Positions 47,176 to 59,417 of a stretch of 64,000 nucleotides of DNA are shown here, one piece after another. The number at the start of each line of letters is the position of its first letter. Position 1 is the first letter of the stretch. The stretch comes from Mesorhabditis belari (Eukaryota; Nematoda; Chromadorea; Rhabditida; Rhabditidae). The position numbers and the translations under genes were made by a program. A model generated the notes under the pieces. That model was given only the letters and a program-made list of their open reading frames with translations, had not been told where the DNA came from and did not search any database. The DNA lies in contig CAUEEP010000913.1 in assembly GCA_958450365.1 (NCBI GenBank), forward strand, positions 663,001-727,000. The letters run 5' to 3'.

Positions 47176-47816
47176 TCAATAGCCGATAAGATATTACTCC
47201 ACAATAGCCCCTTTCAACTCCTCGATTTCGCCGAACACCTTCGGTTTGTTTTTGACTTGAATTCATTCATCACAAATTTAGTGAGCTCAACTACTACACC
47301 GGTCCGAACTACAAGAACTTCGCCGATTTGCTGAACGAGGTGATGGCCGAAGAATCCTTCAAATTAAATGTTAATTAAAAGAATTCTTAATTTTACTTGG
47401 TCTTTGTTTAGTTCACGGATCAATGGGATTGGGAGAAGAGCAGCTGTCGTCGACCTATTCTCAACAACAAAGAAAAGGAAAAGGAGAAACGTGAGTAATA
47501 CATTGTGAATTGGTGGTTATATATTAGCAAGATTTGTTTAGCTCAACCCGTCTCTCTGGAGGAAATTCAACAGGTCAAAGCGATGCAATCGGCAGAAAAG
47601 GTTGAAGAACAAAATATGATGCAGGTGTCTTTGTCTTTCTTTTTTATTTTCTAAACTTTCTCTTTAGCCGATCAGCAGTCAAGAGCGTGTCGACTACAAC
47701 CCCGGCTTGACGGATCAATTGCCACAGGTATGTGAAAACGTTCCTTTGGACTCTTTGTTTACAATTCATCTATTTAGGCCACTTATAACTATATAATTCC
47801 CAATCGAATATTTTGA
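47176..47816 (+). pseudogene. CK1-like kinase C-terminal fragment, unit 3 right
   Basis: As unit 2: tail exons in frame, donor after EESFK lost, no catalytic domain. Confidence 0.6.
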
Positions 47817-48057
47817 CACGCCTCTACGGGGACTACAATGATTTCAAACTCGAAACATTTTGCAGATTAATGAATACGAAACGTTAAATATTCTACTAGT
47901 TCTGTTTTTTTCATGAAAGATTCTTTAATGATATCTTCTGGAAATTTGATTGTGTATAACTGGGTAGAGTCACCTTGTATACTTTTTCAACGCTGAAACT
48001 TTTATCACATCACCGGTATTTTAAAAGTAATAAAAGATAACAAAGAATGAAAGCAAA

Positions 48058-48467
48058 CTATGAATCGGCTCGACCATCGGTGTGTTTCTTTTGTTGACCC
48101 TCGTGCCAAGCTTTGCGAAGGGTTTTAAAATGTGTGGTATGGGAGCAAGTGGAAATAAATGCTTCAAATGTTATAGTATATCATATACTGTTATTATAGT
48201 AAATCGGATATTAATAATGAACCTTTTCATTTCATCATCCCCCTTGTCATCAAGTTCTTTCATCATCGACATAAGTGATTCATTTGGGTCACTTGACGAA
48301 CCAGGCGTGTCGAACTTGGGAGCACTAAAATTAAATGAATAAATATAAGTTCGCATAAATGTAGGTAACTTTTTCTTTTTGAGCTCAGCGTCTAAACGAG
48401 TGATTTCATCCCAATGCTTTTCCTCGCTTTCTTTGCGCAACATCACCAGCAACATATCCGTTTTTTG
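48058..48467 (-). pseudogene. CACYBP: CacyBP/SIP C-terminal fragment, unit 3
   Basis: SDPNESLMSMMKELDDKGDDE exon is in frame; the last acceptor is mutated (TTTTAA) and one extra A lies before the KTDMLLVML exon. Same truncation of N-terminal domains. Confidence 0.75.
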
Positions 48468-48951
48468 CTAAATTATCACAAAGTTTACAGAAGAAAGTAG
48501 CCTCCTACTTTCACGTAGGAATCCTTGGTCACTATTGGTCACAAAAAATATTCTGGGCACTGATATACTACACATCAGAAATTTCGGAGATAGCACACTC
48601 TAATCTTTTATAGGAGGGAAATTTGAGCTGACTTTGTAATTTCAATTTAAGCAGAGTGAAAGGAAAACACAAAGAGGTAAAACTGGAAAATATTTCTTTC
48701 AACGGGATAGCTGGGACTTGGTTGGAGATTAAAAAGCAAAAGACAATACTTTATAAGCAAAAAAATTTAGACGAAAAGTAAACCTGTGTTGATGTGTAGA
48801 AATTGGAAGTCAAAGAGAGCAAAGGAAGAGAAGCTAGAAAAAAGGAATGTTCTCGAAGCAGCTCGATTAGTTGAAGGCCGCCATAGGGTGAATAGAACGA
48901 ATGAACTCTAATAGATTTGTCAATTAAGATGTTCAATTAAACTTTCAAACC
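48468..48951. other. Spacer CacyBP to rap-2, unit 3
   Basis: Same as 15193-15676; no gene recognised. Confidence 0.45.
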
Positions 48952-49782
48952 TTAAAGTATACTGCAACATCCTTTACGTTGTCGGGCTCTGTTTTGTACA
49001 TAGTTCATCTCGCGGACAATTTCAGCAAATGTGACGTTTACCTGTAAATATTGTTTTTTTAAAGGTTTAGTTCTAGTTTGATGGTTGTTCAGAAGCCTAA
49101 CAAACATACATTATGTGCATTTTTTGCTGAACATTCGGTGAAAGGACATGACCAATATTCGGCCAAAGCCAAGCCCTCTTCTGTTCGAATCTAGAAATAA
49201 TAAAATTTTTTAAAAGCCTAAAATTTTACCTGTCTTTGATGAGCTAAATCGCATTTATTTCCAACCAAAAGAATAGGCACTTGTTCGGTTCCCTAAAGAG
49301 AATATATCCAAAAAAAGATAAACAATCACCTACTTTAACTCGGATAATTTGCTCCCTCATCGTTTTGATATCGTGAAAAGTTTGTTGACTTGTTATTGAG
49401 TAGACTACGACAAAACCCTAAACAAGATCAATCATAACTGCATTATGTCGTATTTGAGAAGCGCACTAAAAAAATAACCTGTCCATTTTTAATGTATAAA
49501 TCTCGCATCGATGCGAATTGCTCCTAAACCGCTGTATCCAAGATTTCGAGAACGCATGGTTGACCATCAGCCTAAAAAAATAAATTGAGACGGTTTGCAT
49601 GTAAAAATTACCTCAATTTCCTTTCGATAGAAATCTTCAATGGTTGGGTCGTATTTTTCGATGAATGAGCCGGAAACAAATTAAACGGTGAGCTAAATAA
49701 AAACGTAAATGGATAAATTAAATATTACCGCTGATTTGCCCACACCACCCGATCCCAACACGACCACCTGGAACTCCCTCAT
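48952..49782 (-). pseudogene. rap-2: Rap2-type small GTPase, unit 3 copy
   Basis: Same as unit 2, with both nonsense codons and the MREFQVVVLG start at 49782. Confidence 0.9.
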
Positions 49783-52206
49783 CTGAAAAGGAAATAAATA
49801 TTACAGATCTGTATTTCAAGTTATAAGCAATCTGAAAAAAGAAGACGCCTGTAGAGAGGAAAATAGATTATTGTAAAACAAATTGAAGTCAAACAAACAA
49901 TTAAAGACAAATGCCACGAGGAAAGATTGAACATTACTTATGCAGTAGTTGTTCCGAAGATTTACATCAAAACTTATCGTTACATAAGTTTAAGGATGTA
50001 AGGTTTCATTACAGTAATCCGGGATAAAAGTTCAGCAAATTCAGCAAACAAGGCCGAATTTCATTCCAGCATACTGTAAAAAGTGTCTGACAAGAGATTT
50101 GAACTATCTAAACTTAAAATTTCAAATCTGGAAAAGCCATAAGCTACAAAAGTGACTTTTTTGGAGCAATCTTGAGTCGAACTTTAGTACCTTTATTCTG
50201 AAAACAAGTTCCTTTTCAAAAAGCAAATAATTTAGGGTTTCTCATGTCAAAATATCATCTCATTTCTTTTCGCGATTCAGCCGAAACTCCGACCGGATTG
50301 TATCATAAAACAAGAGTTTCCATTTTGATTTCAATAAATATCTTGAACAATATTATTTCCAAAAATAGACATTCCCATTAATACCCTTCACGTTGAATAA
50401 AGATATCAATAAAGATATGAAACAGTCAAATCTTTCACACAAATGCTTATTCTTTTGTTTTTATGTATTGGTTTGGTGCAGGTTTGATTAGTTAAAAGTT
50501 GTGGTTTCTTAAGAAATTTCAAGGTTCAAACGTTCAAAGTGTGTTCGAGTGATAGTGATTGCTCAAAGACTCTTCCACTTTTCCTTTTTTTACATTCTTT
50601 TGAGGTGAAACTCAATAATTCACACTGGCCAAGAAACGAATTAATTGGAAAATCGATTGTAATTTGTTGAAAGGTGAATAGATTGATGAAGTGGAGAGAT
50701 TTTGTGGGTAAAAGAAAAATAAAAGTGGATATGGTTAATGGTTGTAGTAGTTAAAGTGGTTGTAGTAGTGATGGTTGTAGTAGTTCTTGCAAAGTTTACG
50801 AGGTTTTTTAGGCCTTTATTCTTTTTATTATTTTTATTTGCAAGTTGATATTTTTTTAAGAGAATAATCATGGATCTTTTTTTTCTACTGATTGTAATTG
50901 TTCTTTTAAAAAATATCAGCTTACATATAAAAATGAAGTAAAACTCAAGGAAATCACAAGAGAGGCCTCAAAAGCTCGTAAACTTTACAAGAGCTGAAAA
51001 CTTAAAAAAAATCAAACTGGGAATCGTTTTTATTATTGTAATATGAATAGAATCGTACATAGAAATATGTAGGAAGTGTAGAAAGAATGTCTATTCAGAA
51101 AGCAGAACGAAATCCTACTATTAGAGTCACTTTTGCGGCGAATCAAAGAAAAACTCTCGATTGGTTCAAGGTCGATTCACTGCACACAATATGTAAACAA
51201 AAGAAATTAAAGATTTTCTTTCTATTTCAAGTTTTAGTTTGAGTCAATTCTTTTCCTAGCTTTTTTGGGGAGATCAACAAAAACTGTTTGTTAATCGATT
51301 GGGTAAAATTTAGCAACATTTAGCAACAATTTAGCAACAAAGTTCAGCGTTTGAAAGTTAATCTAGTGATGATTAAAAGTTACAAGGGATAATAGATGTA
51401 AGTTTGGAAGGAGAAAACAATAGTTGTTTAACAAAATGGGAAGAGCATTTCATTTCATTTCTTGAGGGTACTTTTCATTCTTTTTTTCTTCCGAAAATCT
51501 TTGTTCCAAAAAAAGAGAAAAGAATTGGTAGACATAACAAAGAATGGAAAAGGGAAGGGGAAAAGAAAAGGAATGAGTTCAGGGAGAAAGGGAAGGGGAA
51601 ACGTGGGAATCACAAATGAATGAAGACACGAAAATAAGAAAAGCAAAAAGAGAAAATGAAGAAAGAGTTCGTATTGATATATGATTCTACCGGAATGATC
51701 TTTTAAACCAAACCTGAAGCAAAGCCGATACCTAACTTCTAGCCTGGTTCGGAAAGATTTACTTTGAAACAATCCTACACAGTACCAATGAATACTATAG
51801 ACGTTTCTTGTTGGTATTACGGTAAGCCGTTATTAGTTGATATCAATGTCAACAAAATCATGCTTCAAAAATTAAACAAACCATGTTTTTTTTCTGCGAG
51901 ACTAATCAAAATTTGACAAAGAGCTTCCACAAAGTCTAATTTATTAAATTTCCGTCAATTTTTGGCAGATTTCAGAGAGATTTCCCACAATCTAAATTAA
52001 GAACCTAATTAATACCAACATTTCAAATTTAATCCGATCATTGTCTATTGGATTTTCCCATCTTTCGTACTTATCAAAAGATCCGCTTAAATCACGGAAT
52101 GAGTTTTTTGAAAACTTTTGATAAGGATTCTGAAAAACGAAAAAATGAAAAATGAAAAAATCTGAAAAACGATCTTCTCAAAGCTTTATTTATTGGTCTC
52201 AAAAAA
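49783..52206. other. Spacer from rap-2 to unit 4 lysozyme, including unit junction
   Basis: Contains the unit 3/4 junction at 50577 and the same low-complexity tracts. It follows unit 3 up to about 52030, after which it becomes different (GATCATTGTC versus GCTCATTCTC). No gene seen. Confidence 0.5.
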
Positions 52207-52725
52207 ATGAAAGTGCTCCTAATTTTCGCTATTCTTTTTCTCCAAGTTTCAGCAAAACTCGGCTGGGATGGGATTCAAGTGAGTGAGATGAGATTGAATT
52301 CGATTATATTTTTTCGTCTAACTGACAATGAGCTACCGTATCGAGAGTGGAAATGATATAAAGTATCCTAGGCGGTGACCGTATCGGGATTTGAATGTCT
52401 CAAGAAAAATGGATACGATTTCTTTGTGGCACGAGTCGGAAGATCGGTAAAGTGGATTAGACGCAACAGGCCCGTAGCCAGAAAGTTTTTACTCCAAAAG
52501 CCAACAATCATGGCTAGTCAGGTCAAAGCCAATGGCTTTCGATTGGTCTGCCCTGGAATTACTGTTGGATTTGATCTAAAGCCTTGGCTTTGGCTTTGGC
52601 TTGACTTGGAAATCGGGTCCAGAAGCAGCCGTGTTTAAGATTATATGGGGATTACAAATTACATTTACGATCTCTTTGCTAATTGTTTTCAAAATCTGCT
52701 TAAAGTCATTAAACCATAAGCATTT
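52207..52725 (+). pseudogene. lys: GH25-type lysozyme with catalytic exons deleted, unit 4
   Basis: Signal-peptide exon, VSGFECLKKNGYDFF exon and the GITVGFDLKPW segment are present. Then GTCATT joins directly to AAACCATAAGC, the normal end of the gene. About 750 bp, including WMDIEG and the last exons, are missing. A two-base TA overlap at the join suggests end joining. Here GCCGTGTTTAAG replaces GCCGTTATATG of the other copies. Confidence 0.8.
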
Positions 52726-53029
52726 TGTTTTTTTAAATTCTCGAAATCAAATAAAATCATCCATCTTTCAGAATTTCTTGCAATTACATGCCAAATATAT
52801 ATGTTACATCCGATTATGAATGTATTCTTATTCGGAGATCCAATTTGAAACGTATTCTTAATCGGACGGCCGATTAAGAAATCAGCGTTTGCGCCTTCTA
52901 CATTCTTCTGTGACTGCGAATGTCGAGGTTTTCCGTGAATTAATTTGCAATTAGGTTAAATTATTCCTTGTGTTAACTATAAAAGCATTCATATTTTTTT
53001 ACACAATCGATTCAATTCTTAATCGGACG
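52726..53029. other. Lysozyme 3' flank, unit 4
   Basis: Matches the flank in units 1-3 up to ATTCTTAATCG at about 53027, where those units instead jump to the ZNF277 remnant. It marks the right end of shared sequence. Noncoding. Confidence 0.5.
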
Positions 53030-53500
53030 TAACATGTACACAATCAAAAGAAATGCTATTGAGTCTCCAAAGTACATGGTTTCATCGATGTTGGCGAGAC
53101 ACAAAATTTCGTGATCACTTTTCAGAAAGGTGACTTTATCAAAAGAATCAAAATTCAAGGCAATGAAGAGAAATGATTGACGAAAAGAATAGGCCGATTT
53201 GCATTAGAAGAACGCTGCGAAACGAAACTATTCTTCCCACTTCGAATTGTCGTTTCAGTCGGCTGCCGAAAACTTCACCACCGTCTCACCGCACACCTAA
53301 ATGAATATATTGAATGTGATGAGTGGCAAAAAGAGTTCCTGTTAGTTATACAACAGTAATACAGATCACTCTCCTAAAAAACATACTCACCTCGGTCATA
53401 GGAAGAGATCCATCACTGGAGACAACTGCTTTACTGTCGGTAAAACAGCACAAATTGGAACACCAGTTTGTTGGCAAAACTTTGTAAAGAAAATTAGAAA
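53030..53500 (-). other. Unrecognised exon-like segments, unit 4 only
   Basis: On minus there are open stretches with splice-like borders: FTDSKAVVSSDGSLPMTE, then VCGETVVKFSAAD after ATTCATTTAG, then VTFLKSDHEILCLANIDE. They may be exons of one decayed gene downstream of the ClpX-like fragment, but I recognise no family. The sequence is absent from units 1-3. Confidence 0.3.
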
Positions 53501-53523
53501 CCCAACCTCTTCCACTTTTAAAT

Positions 53524-53847
53524 TATGCAATGTGGTGTTGATAGACTCCAACCGCAAGGACACGTTTGGCCTCCTCTTGGCTTAAAATGAAATATTTAGA
53601 AAAGTATCGTGCTAACATAAAAATGAAAAAAAAGCCTACCGATGACGTGTTTATCAAGAAAACGGACGATTTTCTGTGGATAGGGCACGCTGTGTGTGGA
53701 AAAGCCGAGTCTTTTCTGTGATTGGTTCAACGATACTGTCGAAGATTGTGTTGAATTGAATGAAGAGACAGGTAAGAGGATCGGTGAGGTAGAGAGACAG
53801 CACGCGTTCAATGAAATGTTTTCCCAACGCCAAACGGCATCTCGTAA
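53524..53847 (-). pseudogene. ClpX-like AAA+ unfoldase N-terminal fragment
   Basis: Minus-strand exon 53640-53847 ends YPQKIVRFLDKHVI after a Ser/Thr-rich stretch; the next exon (to 53580) reads QEEAKRVLAVGVYQHH. Together they resemble the start of the AAA+ domain of ClpX (or HslU), the ATPase of the mitochondrial Clp protease. The exon junction is one base short (it gives GCC instead of the expected GGC-CAA), and neither the Walker A motif nor anything after it follows. Only this unit has it. Confidence 0.5.
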
Positions 53848-54090
53848 CTAAAATATGAAAAGTTAGTAAGCAATTCAACAAAGAAGCATCAATTAGGTAG
53901 ACTATTTTAAAAACAAGTCAATACAGATATTCGAGTGCTATAGTGATTGATTCAGCTGTTCGAGGGGGGAGGCAGTCTACATTCACCTCTATTCAGCCAG
54001 AGCGCACCAATTTTTGCTCCTAGGATTTTTAATCGCGTAAATTCTTAATTTGGTATCTATTTAAGCTTTAGCAACGGTTTTCTAGCTATT

Positions 54091-55997
54091 TCAAACAGTT
54101 GCTGAAGTTTTCAGCCTTTTAATCCACCCCGCACCTTTAAACCCAGCGTAGAACTTATCGTAGTAGTGATTCGCCGGATTCACCTAAACGAAAAGGAACG
54201 AAGATTACATATCTACTAAGCCTTACCTCTCTATGATTCCTCTTGCGCATATGTTCCATCAAAGCGTTCCTATCTGCAAAGGTTTTCTCGCAACGAATGC
54301 ATTCCTGACGCTCCACCCTTTCTCTGAGATGCTCAATATACTCAGTAACAAATACCTAAATAAGTTCATAAAAAAATCCAAAAGAAAAATATGTACCAGG
54401 TTCTCTGGTGAGCCAAGGTTGAGATGATGAATCATGTAAAGATGATGAATGATCTTGCTGCGATTCCCTTTTGCAGTGTAACGACAGTACATACATTTTT
54501 GAGTGAAATTGGTGTCCTCACTAAAAGCTCAAATAAGAAAAGCCAACAGCGAACTTATATATTTTGAAATGTGTTTTTTACCGTTCGCGCTGTTGGCACG
54601 AAAGTGCTTCGTCCAGATGTCGCATAGCCAGGTGTTGACGGAGCAAATAATCTTCAGGAAGTTTCTCCGACATTTCATAGTAAAAATTAGTAATACCTAG
54701 AGGGTATTTAAATTCATAATCACATTTAACTCAAGCTCACCATGATAGGGATCCTTCTCATCGGGCTCAATGCGTGGAAAAATTTTTTCAACACTCTCTT
54801 TTGCAAAACGCTGACGCCAATGCTCAATGTAACGCTTCAGATCGACAATCAAATTCAGTTCTTTCACCACAATTTTGTGTTCATTCAGAAGGTGTCTAAA
54901 ATCATGTTTAAAAAGATCGCTTATTCAGCTAACTCCTCGAAGTCCCCTATTTGATACGGTAGCTCAAAGAATTGAAGGCAATAAAGGCACATGGTAGGTC
55001 CACCCCATTTGGGTGAGTAACCAATCACTGGCACCTAAAGATCCAAAGTAGAATCAAACAAATAAAAGAAAGCTACCGTTCTGGAAAGAGTTCGAATACG
55101 GCCACGTGGAATGAACAAATTGGGCTTCTCAGGGCGATGACGCACCGTTTCATCATCGGTGTCAGAGAATGGCTCCTCGAGATCGTCATCTAGTTTAATG
55201 TAATACTCGATAAAGTCATTACTTCATTGCTTACATTCCTCACTGCAATAATATCCATCACCATTGCTGTTTTGAGACACTGTATGTGTTGATGCCTTTG
55301 ATTGCCTTGGCTGGTTGCCAGCAACTTCATTTTCATATTCTTATCCTAAATGAAACAAACATTAACTAGTCGATTTTTACAATCGACCCTCCCTAACGTT
55401 TCAAGTTCGAAGGGGACACTTTGACTCGACCTAGCCAGAACCTATTTTACGCGTTTTGTCTAGTCTGGTTTAGATTTTCTGGGGTATTCAAATACGCTTA
55501 ATGTAATATTTTAAGAGGTTTTGAGTAGTTTTCACTTTGTATTTCACCTCTTGCCTCATTTTCTAGCGTTGCCGCACTGCAACAGTTATCCTTCAGCTAG
55601 CTCAACAAAACATTAACAAAGATTGTTCAAGACTTTCTAAAAATATCACCAATAGATCCAGCATTGATTACCCCAGAAAAAAAATGAAATAACATTGGTA
55701 AAACGGTCGAAAAATACGATCTGACCAAATCTGATCAAAGTGCCCCTCCCCCAAACGACTTTTGTCATAACAGTAAGCTTCTCAGCTAACGGGTTTCAAA
55801 CAAGTAAACTTTTACACAAGACTTCCGATTCATTGAGACTTGTGCTTATAGAGAGGTGCTACTGCTTTTTAAAGTACCTGTCGATCCTTATCGACTTTCT
55901 TTCTGCCGTCACCTTTTCCACGCGCAGTTTCTGCAGCTCCCGATGCACGACGTTGTTGTCGACTCTTGTTGTCTGATGTTGCGTCTTTGTGGCTCAT
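54091..55997 (-). pseudogene. ZNF277: ZNF277-like zinc-finger gene, most complete copy
   Basis: Minus-strand exons in ZNF277 order: MSHKDATSDNKSRQ (ATG 55997), GYYCSEE, DDLEEPFSDTDDET, PTMCLYCLQFFELPYQIG joined by a 38-bp intron to HLLNEHKIVVKELNLIVD (first C2H2 finger), DLKRYIEHWRQRFAKESV, LPEDYLLRQHLAMRHLDEAL, CMYCRYTAKGNRSKIIHHLY (finger), CIRCEKTFADRNALMEHM with NHREVNPANHYYDKFY, ending KTSATV-TGA at 54091. The last two fingers of ZNF277 are missing. Most of the DKNGRYAQ exon is deleted (near 55338), which shifts the frame. In vertebrates ZNF277 binds ribosomal protein uS5 and is nuclear; here it is probably decayed. Confidence 0.85.
55390..55755. mobile_element. Degenerate palindromic element in ZNF277 intron
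   Basis: GGGGACACTTTGACTC...TTTTCTGGGGTATTC on one side is matched in reverse by a block reading GGGGCACTTTGATCAG...TTTTCTGGGGTAATC. Arms are imperfect. The GGGGCACTTT and CTGGGGTAAT motifs also occur in the fold-back element at 57007, so they may be related families. Units 1-3 keep only part of it. Confidence 0.5.
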
Positions 55998-56718
55998 CGT
56001 CTGAGGAACTTCAGTAGCGGCTGGTCCGTTCTTTTTTCCTCCTCGATCGAGGTGATCTTCAAATTTTCAGCCACCTCAAAAAAAAATTGTCGAGAGCAAA
56101 TGAAAACTTCTCACAATCTTGGCATCATTAAGGCCTGAATCTGCCATTTGCATAGCTTGTCGTCAACAACGCAAACCACCCGTTGAGTCCTTTGAGGGAA
56201 CTAAAATTACAATCCGTTAGTAGATATAAGATCATGAAAAGAGAAGCATCGAAAGTTGTAAGAAAACCCCAGTGTATCGGACACTACCGCGGTGAAGACC
56301 TCATCTATGATAGGTGACCTCACCCTAAGTCGAAAAAAGGGAGGGGTCCACCACATAGAATTTTTGACGGCGGGAGGTGGCGTTCTATTAGAGGGTGACA
56401 TCTTGTTACAGGTATTACGGTAGTGTAATACAAAATGTAAGTATTGTTACCTTTTACATTTTTGTAGACAATTAGCAGATCAAGACGGGAAAATGAATTC
56501 ATAATCACAACTTTTCACTGAGGATCCACTTTTCTTTTCACATTTGTCCAAGGAATGAGTCTTTGCCCAAATTTCTCTATTAATTGACAATAGTAATAAA
56601 ATTAAAATAAATTTACTTACCGAGATTTGCATTTTAAAAAAATTTGCTTAGAGGATTTGAAATTTGCATTTAAACCTCAAATATAAGGAATCGGAGAACA
56701 GATGGATTTATTTTACAA
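55998..56718. other. ZNF277 upstream region, unit 4
   Basis: Includes a small upstream exon (MADPGLNDAKI type, near 56144) and the AT-rich spacer with the CACCCTCTAATAGAACGCC block. No other gene recognised. Confidence 0.45.
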
Positions 56719-56923
56719 TCAACTCGGAGATGTGGCGTCAGATTCTTTCTTGCCTGTGGCCATGCGGTCGTTTTTCGATTTTCGAAGGTTTGTTGCTTTT
56801 TTCTTGGATTTAGTTTTATTCTTTTTCGTTAATTTTGTTACTTTGAACTTCGGAAAGCTTTTCTGGGAGTACATATTTTTTCAATTGGTCTATGCAGATG
56901 TAGAAGATTTTATGTGAATTCAT
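56719..56923 (-). pseudogene. Small lysine-rich ORF, frameshifted, unit 4
   Basis: Reverse-strand copy of the MNSHKIFYICIDQLKKY protein, ATG at 56923. One extra base around GTTCAAAGTAAC breaks the frame relative to units 1-3. Either this copy decayed or the frame in units 1-3 is fortuitous. Confidence 0.4.
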
Positions 56924-57006
56924 TAATATGTATTCCTGAAATACTTATCCGAAAGTATCGAAAGACAAAAGTATCGAAATTAACGATTGTCATCATTTGG
57001 TACTAT

Positions 57007-57623
57007 CCTAGTTGGGGGGGCACTTTTTTTTCTTCAAAACCACTTATTCTGGGGTAATTTTATGCGTAGATTCCAAAAAACACGAGAGGAAAAGGCGTTT
57101 TAAGCCGAGTTTTGGGGCTTCAAAGGGCGCGCTCATACAGTGTGAGGAGAGGGGTACACATAGGGAAGTGATCTAAAAATGGTCTCTTAAAACATTTTTC
57201 GAAGCCATAAAACACTTCTTCTGGCATAATTTCACTTACTGATTACGTTTCTGATCAAATTGGAACAAAATACAAAAATTTTTTTTTTTAGATTACGACC
57301 GTGTGGTACCCCACATGAGTCAGACGATCAATCTCTGAAATTCTTTTTTCAATTTGTTTTGCATTTATCAGTCAATTTAAGTTAGAAAATGAATATTTAG
57401 TGGTTAAAAATGGTTTTGGCTCTATTTTTGATCTTGAAAAGTGCCCCAATAGTGGATACCTAGGCTCCATATAGTGAAGTACACCATAGAAACGCGTACT
57501 TTGAAGCCCCAAAACTCGGTTGAAACGCCTTTCCCCAAGCTCACGTTGTGTTTTTCGGAACCGACACATAAAATTACCCCAGGAAAACTGGTTTTGAAGA
57601 AAAAAAGTGCCCCCCCAACTAGG
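57007..57623. mobile_element. G-rich palindromic fold-back element, unit 4
   Basis: Inverted relative to units 1-3, like its neighbours, and full length. Ends CCTAGTTGGGGGG and complement. Just before its left end is a short direct duplication, AAGTATCGAAA (near 56954-56976). Confidence 0.75.
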
Positions 57624-57684
57624 ACCTGTCATTTTTTAAAATTTTGGTTCTTACGAGTTAAGTTTTATTAATTCTCTTTTTTCA

Positions 57685-59290
57685 GATGCTAAAAGATCAA
57701 GCGCTGGAGGGGACTCGGAAGCACAAGAGGGAGAGAAGAAAGAAGAGGGGACGAAGCCAAAGGAAGAAGGAGAAGAAGGCGGCAGCAAAACAGTGGCATA
57801 AGGACCCAAACACGGTAACGACCTTCCGAAGAAGGAAGCGAGAACAACTCACAGCTATTGAGGTAACTTTTTATTTAATAGGTAGGTAATAAATTTATGA
57901 CAGCCAATAATTGAAGGTGGTTCTATCAATCAATGGTTTATTTGATTATTTTTAGGGATTGGAAAAAAAGCGAAGACTTGGAAAGAAAAGCGCATAAACA
58001 AAGGGAACAAAGAAGACTTTGGTAGGTTTATTTGTCTTTCAAATTTAGACAATTCTAAACTCATAGAATGTTAGTGGACCATAAACTTTTTTGTTGAATA
58101 ACTTGACATTTTGCTGTATAACGGTTATTTATTTGGTTATGTTACAGGCTTTACGAAGGACTCTACATGGGCATGGGCCAATCGGGATTTTGAGAAGGAG
58201 ACGATCTACTTATACACGGATGCCTCCCGTGTTGAGACGAAAAAGGACGAGCCAAAACGAACAGGAATTGCGTTCTTCTTCGGCAATAATCATCCACTCA
58301 ATTTGTAAGGGCTTAATCATGCTATAATTATGGTAGCGAATATTAAAATTAGGAAAATGCTTCGGACGATTTCTAAAAATAATAATTTTTTGAATTTAGG
58401 GGTCTGGACATCGGTGAAAGGGACTCTGCCTTTACTGGTGAACTGCTGGCGATGAATGTCGGCCTTCATCGACTTTATTTTTGGGGAGGCTTCAAGTAAG
58501 CTTTATTCATTTGTACAATAATAATAAGTACCGGCAATTTTGTGTATAAAAAAATTTTTGATGATCTAGGGGCCAGCAGGTGATCGTACGGACGGATTGT
58601 TTAAACCTGATGAATTGGTTGTGGAATCTGGAGAACTTGCAGGAGAAACAGAGACCGCTGCAGGACCATCATTCGACAGATGATGATACCAAAAAGTTTG
58701 TTGTTGCATTTGTATTTCTCTACATTTTGCGTTCAGTTTACAAAATCTACTGCGTCTCTTGAGATGTTTTCCGAAAGGACGCGTCACTATGCAATGGGTA
58801 CAAAGTCACGTCTCCGGATCCCCCGATCGTGGAAACGATAATGTAATGCTTTTGAATATGTTATTTACAAAATGGTTTATATAGCTCTTCCCCAATTTAC
58901 TTTGATTGGTTTTCTTAATTTTAGGCGGATGAATTAGCTCGAAAGGCGATCAGGCCATCTGAAGCCGAAACTCCCGAGGAGGCAAAGGAACCTTCCAAGA
59001 AGCCAAAGAAACAAGACAAGACCAAGGAGGCAAAGACAATTACAGCCTGGAAGCTAGCGGACCATCAAATTACCTTTGGCAAGTCCCTTTTCAATTTATT
59101 TGGAAGAAAACAATTCTGTATTTAGTGAAAACAATTCGTATTTTTAGGTAACGACGAAAAATCACCATTCGAGCGGCAAGAAATCCAATATGACGAGACT
59201 TCATCAATCGCAGAGCTTCTGAAGGAGAAAAAGAGCAAACTTTTGATGGACACCGTACGCGAGATTAATAAAGACTGGGATATGCAATAA
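57685..59290 (+). pseudogene. RNase H1-type gene with original first exons, unit 4
   Basis: Only + copy with its own 5' exons. Starts directly after TTTTTTCAG. Later exons give GFTKDSTWAWANRDFEKETI, YTDAS, GELLAMNVGLHRL, RTDCLNLMNW, WVQSHV, ADELARKAI, and an end VREINKDWDMQ at TAA 59290 (one residue longer than others). An extra A in exon 1 and an A-run of 7 in exon 2 break the frame. Active-site acids are present. GC-AG intron 59079-59147. Followed after 170 bp by the intact F-box gene. Confidence 0.75.
59079..59147 (+). other. GC-AG intron in RNase H
   Basis: The exon ends CATCAAATTACCTTTG and the intron starts GCAAGT and ends TTTTTAG. Splicing here keeps the frame (HQITFG-NDEKSP). No GT donor is nearby. 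The same GCAAGT donor is present in all seven RNase H copies. Confidence 0.7.
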
Positions 59291-59417
59291 ATATTTATTA
59301 CGCTTTGAAATTTTTCATGACCATTCTTATAACGGTTGATGAGCAAAGTTATCTGGCGATTATTGAGAATTTCCTCTAGCAACTTTTAATCCAATTATCT
59401 AGTTATTTGTGCGAAAT

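Larger units (their letters stand above)
34007..50577 (+). repeat. Tandem unit 3
   Basis: 16.57 kb copy. From about 35.6 kb on it follows unit 2 nearly base for base; its first 1.5 kb instead matches the start of unit 4. The most recent duplication therefore copied about 18.9-35.5 kb into 35.6-52.0 kb, or the reverse. Confidence 0.93.
44413..50577 (+). repeat. Right arm of unit 3
   Basis: Same content as the unit 2 right arm, with a private deletion of about 70 bp after the CK1 stop (near 47830). Confidence 0.88.
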
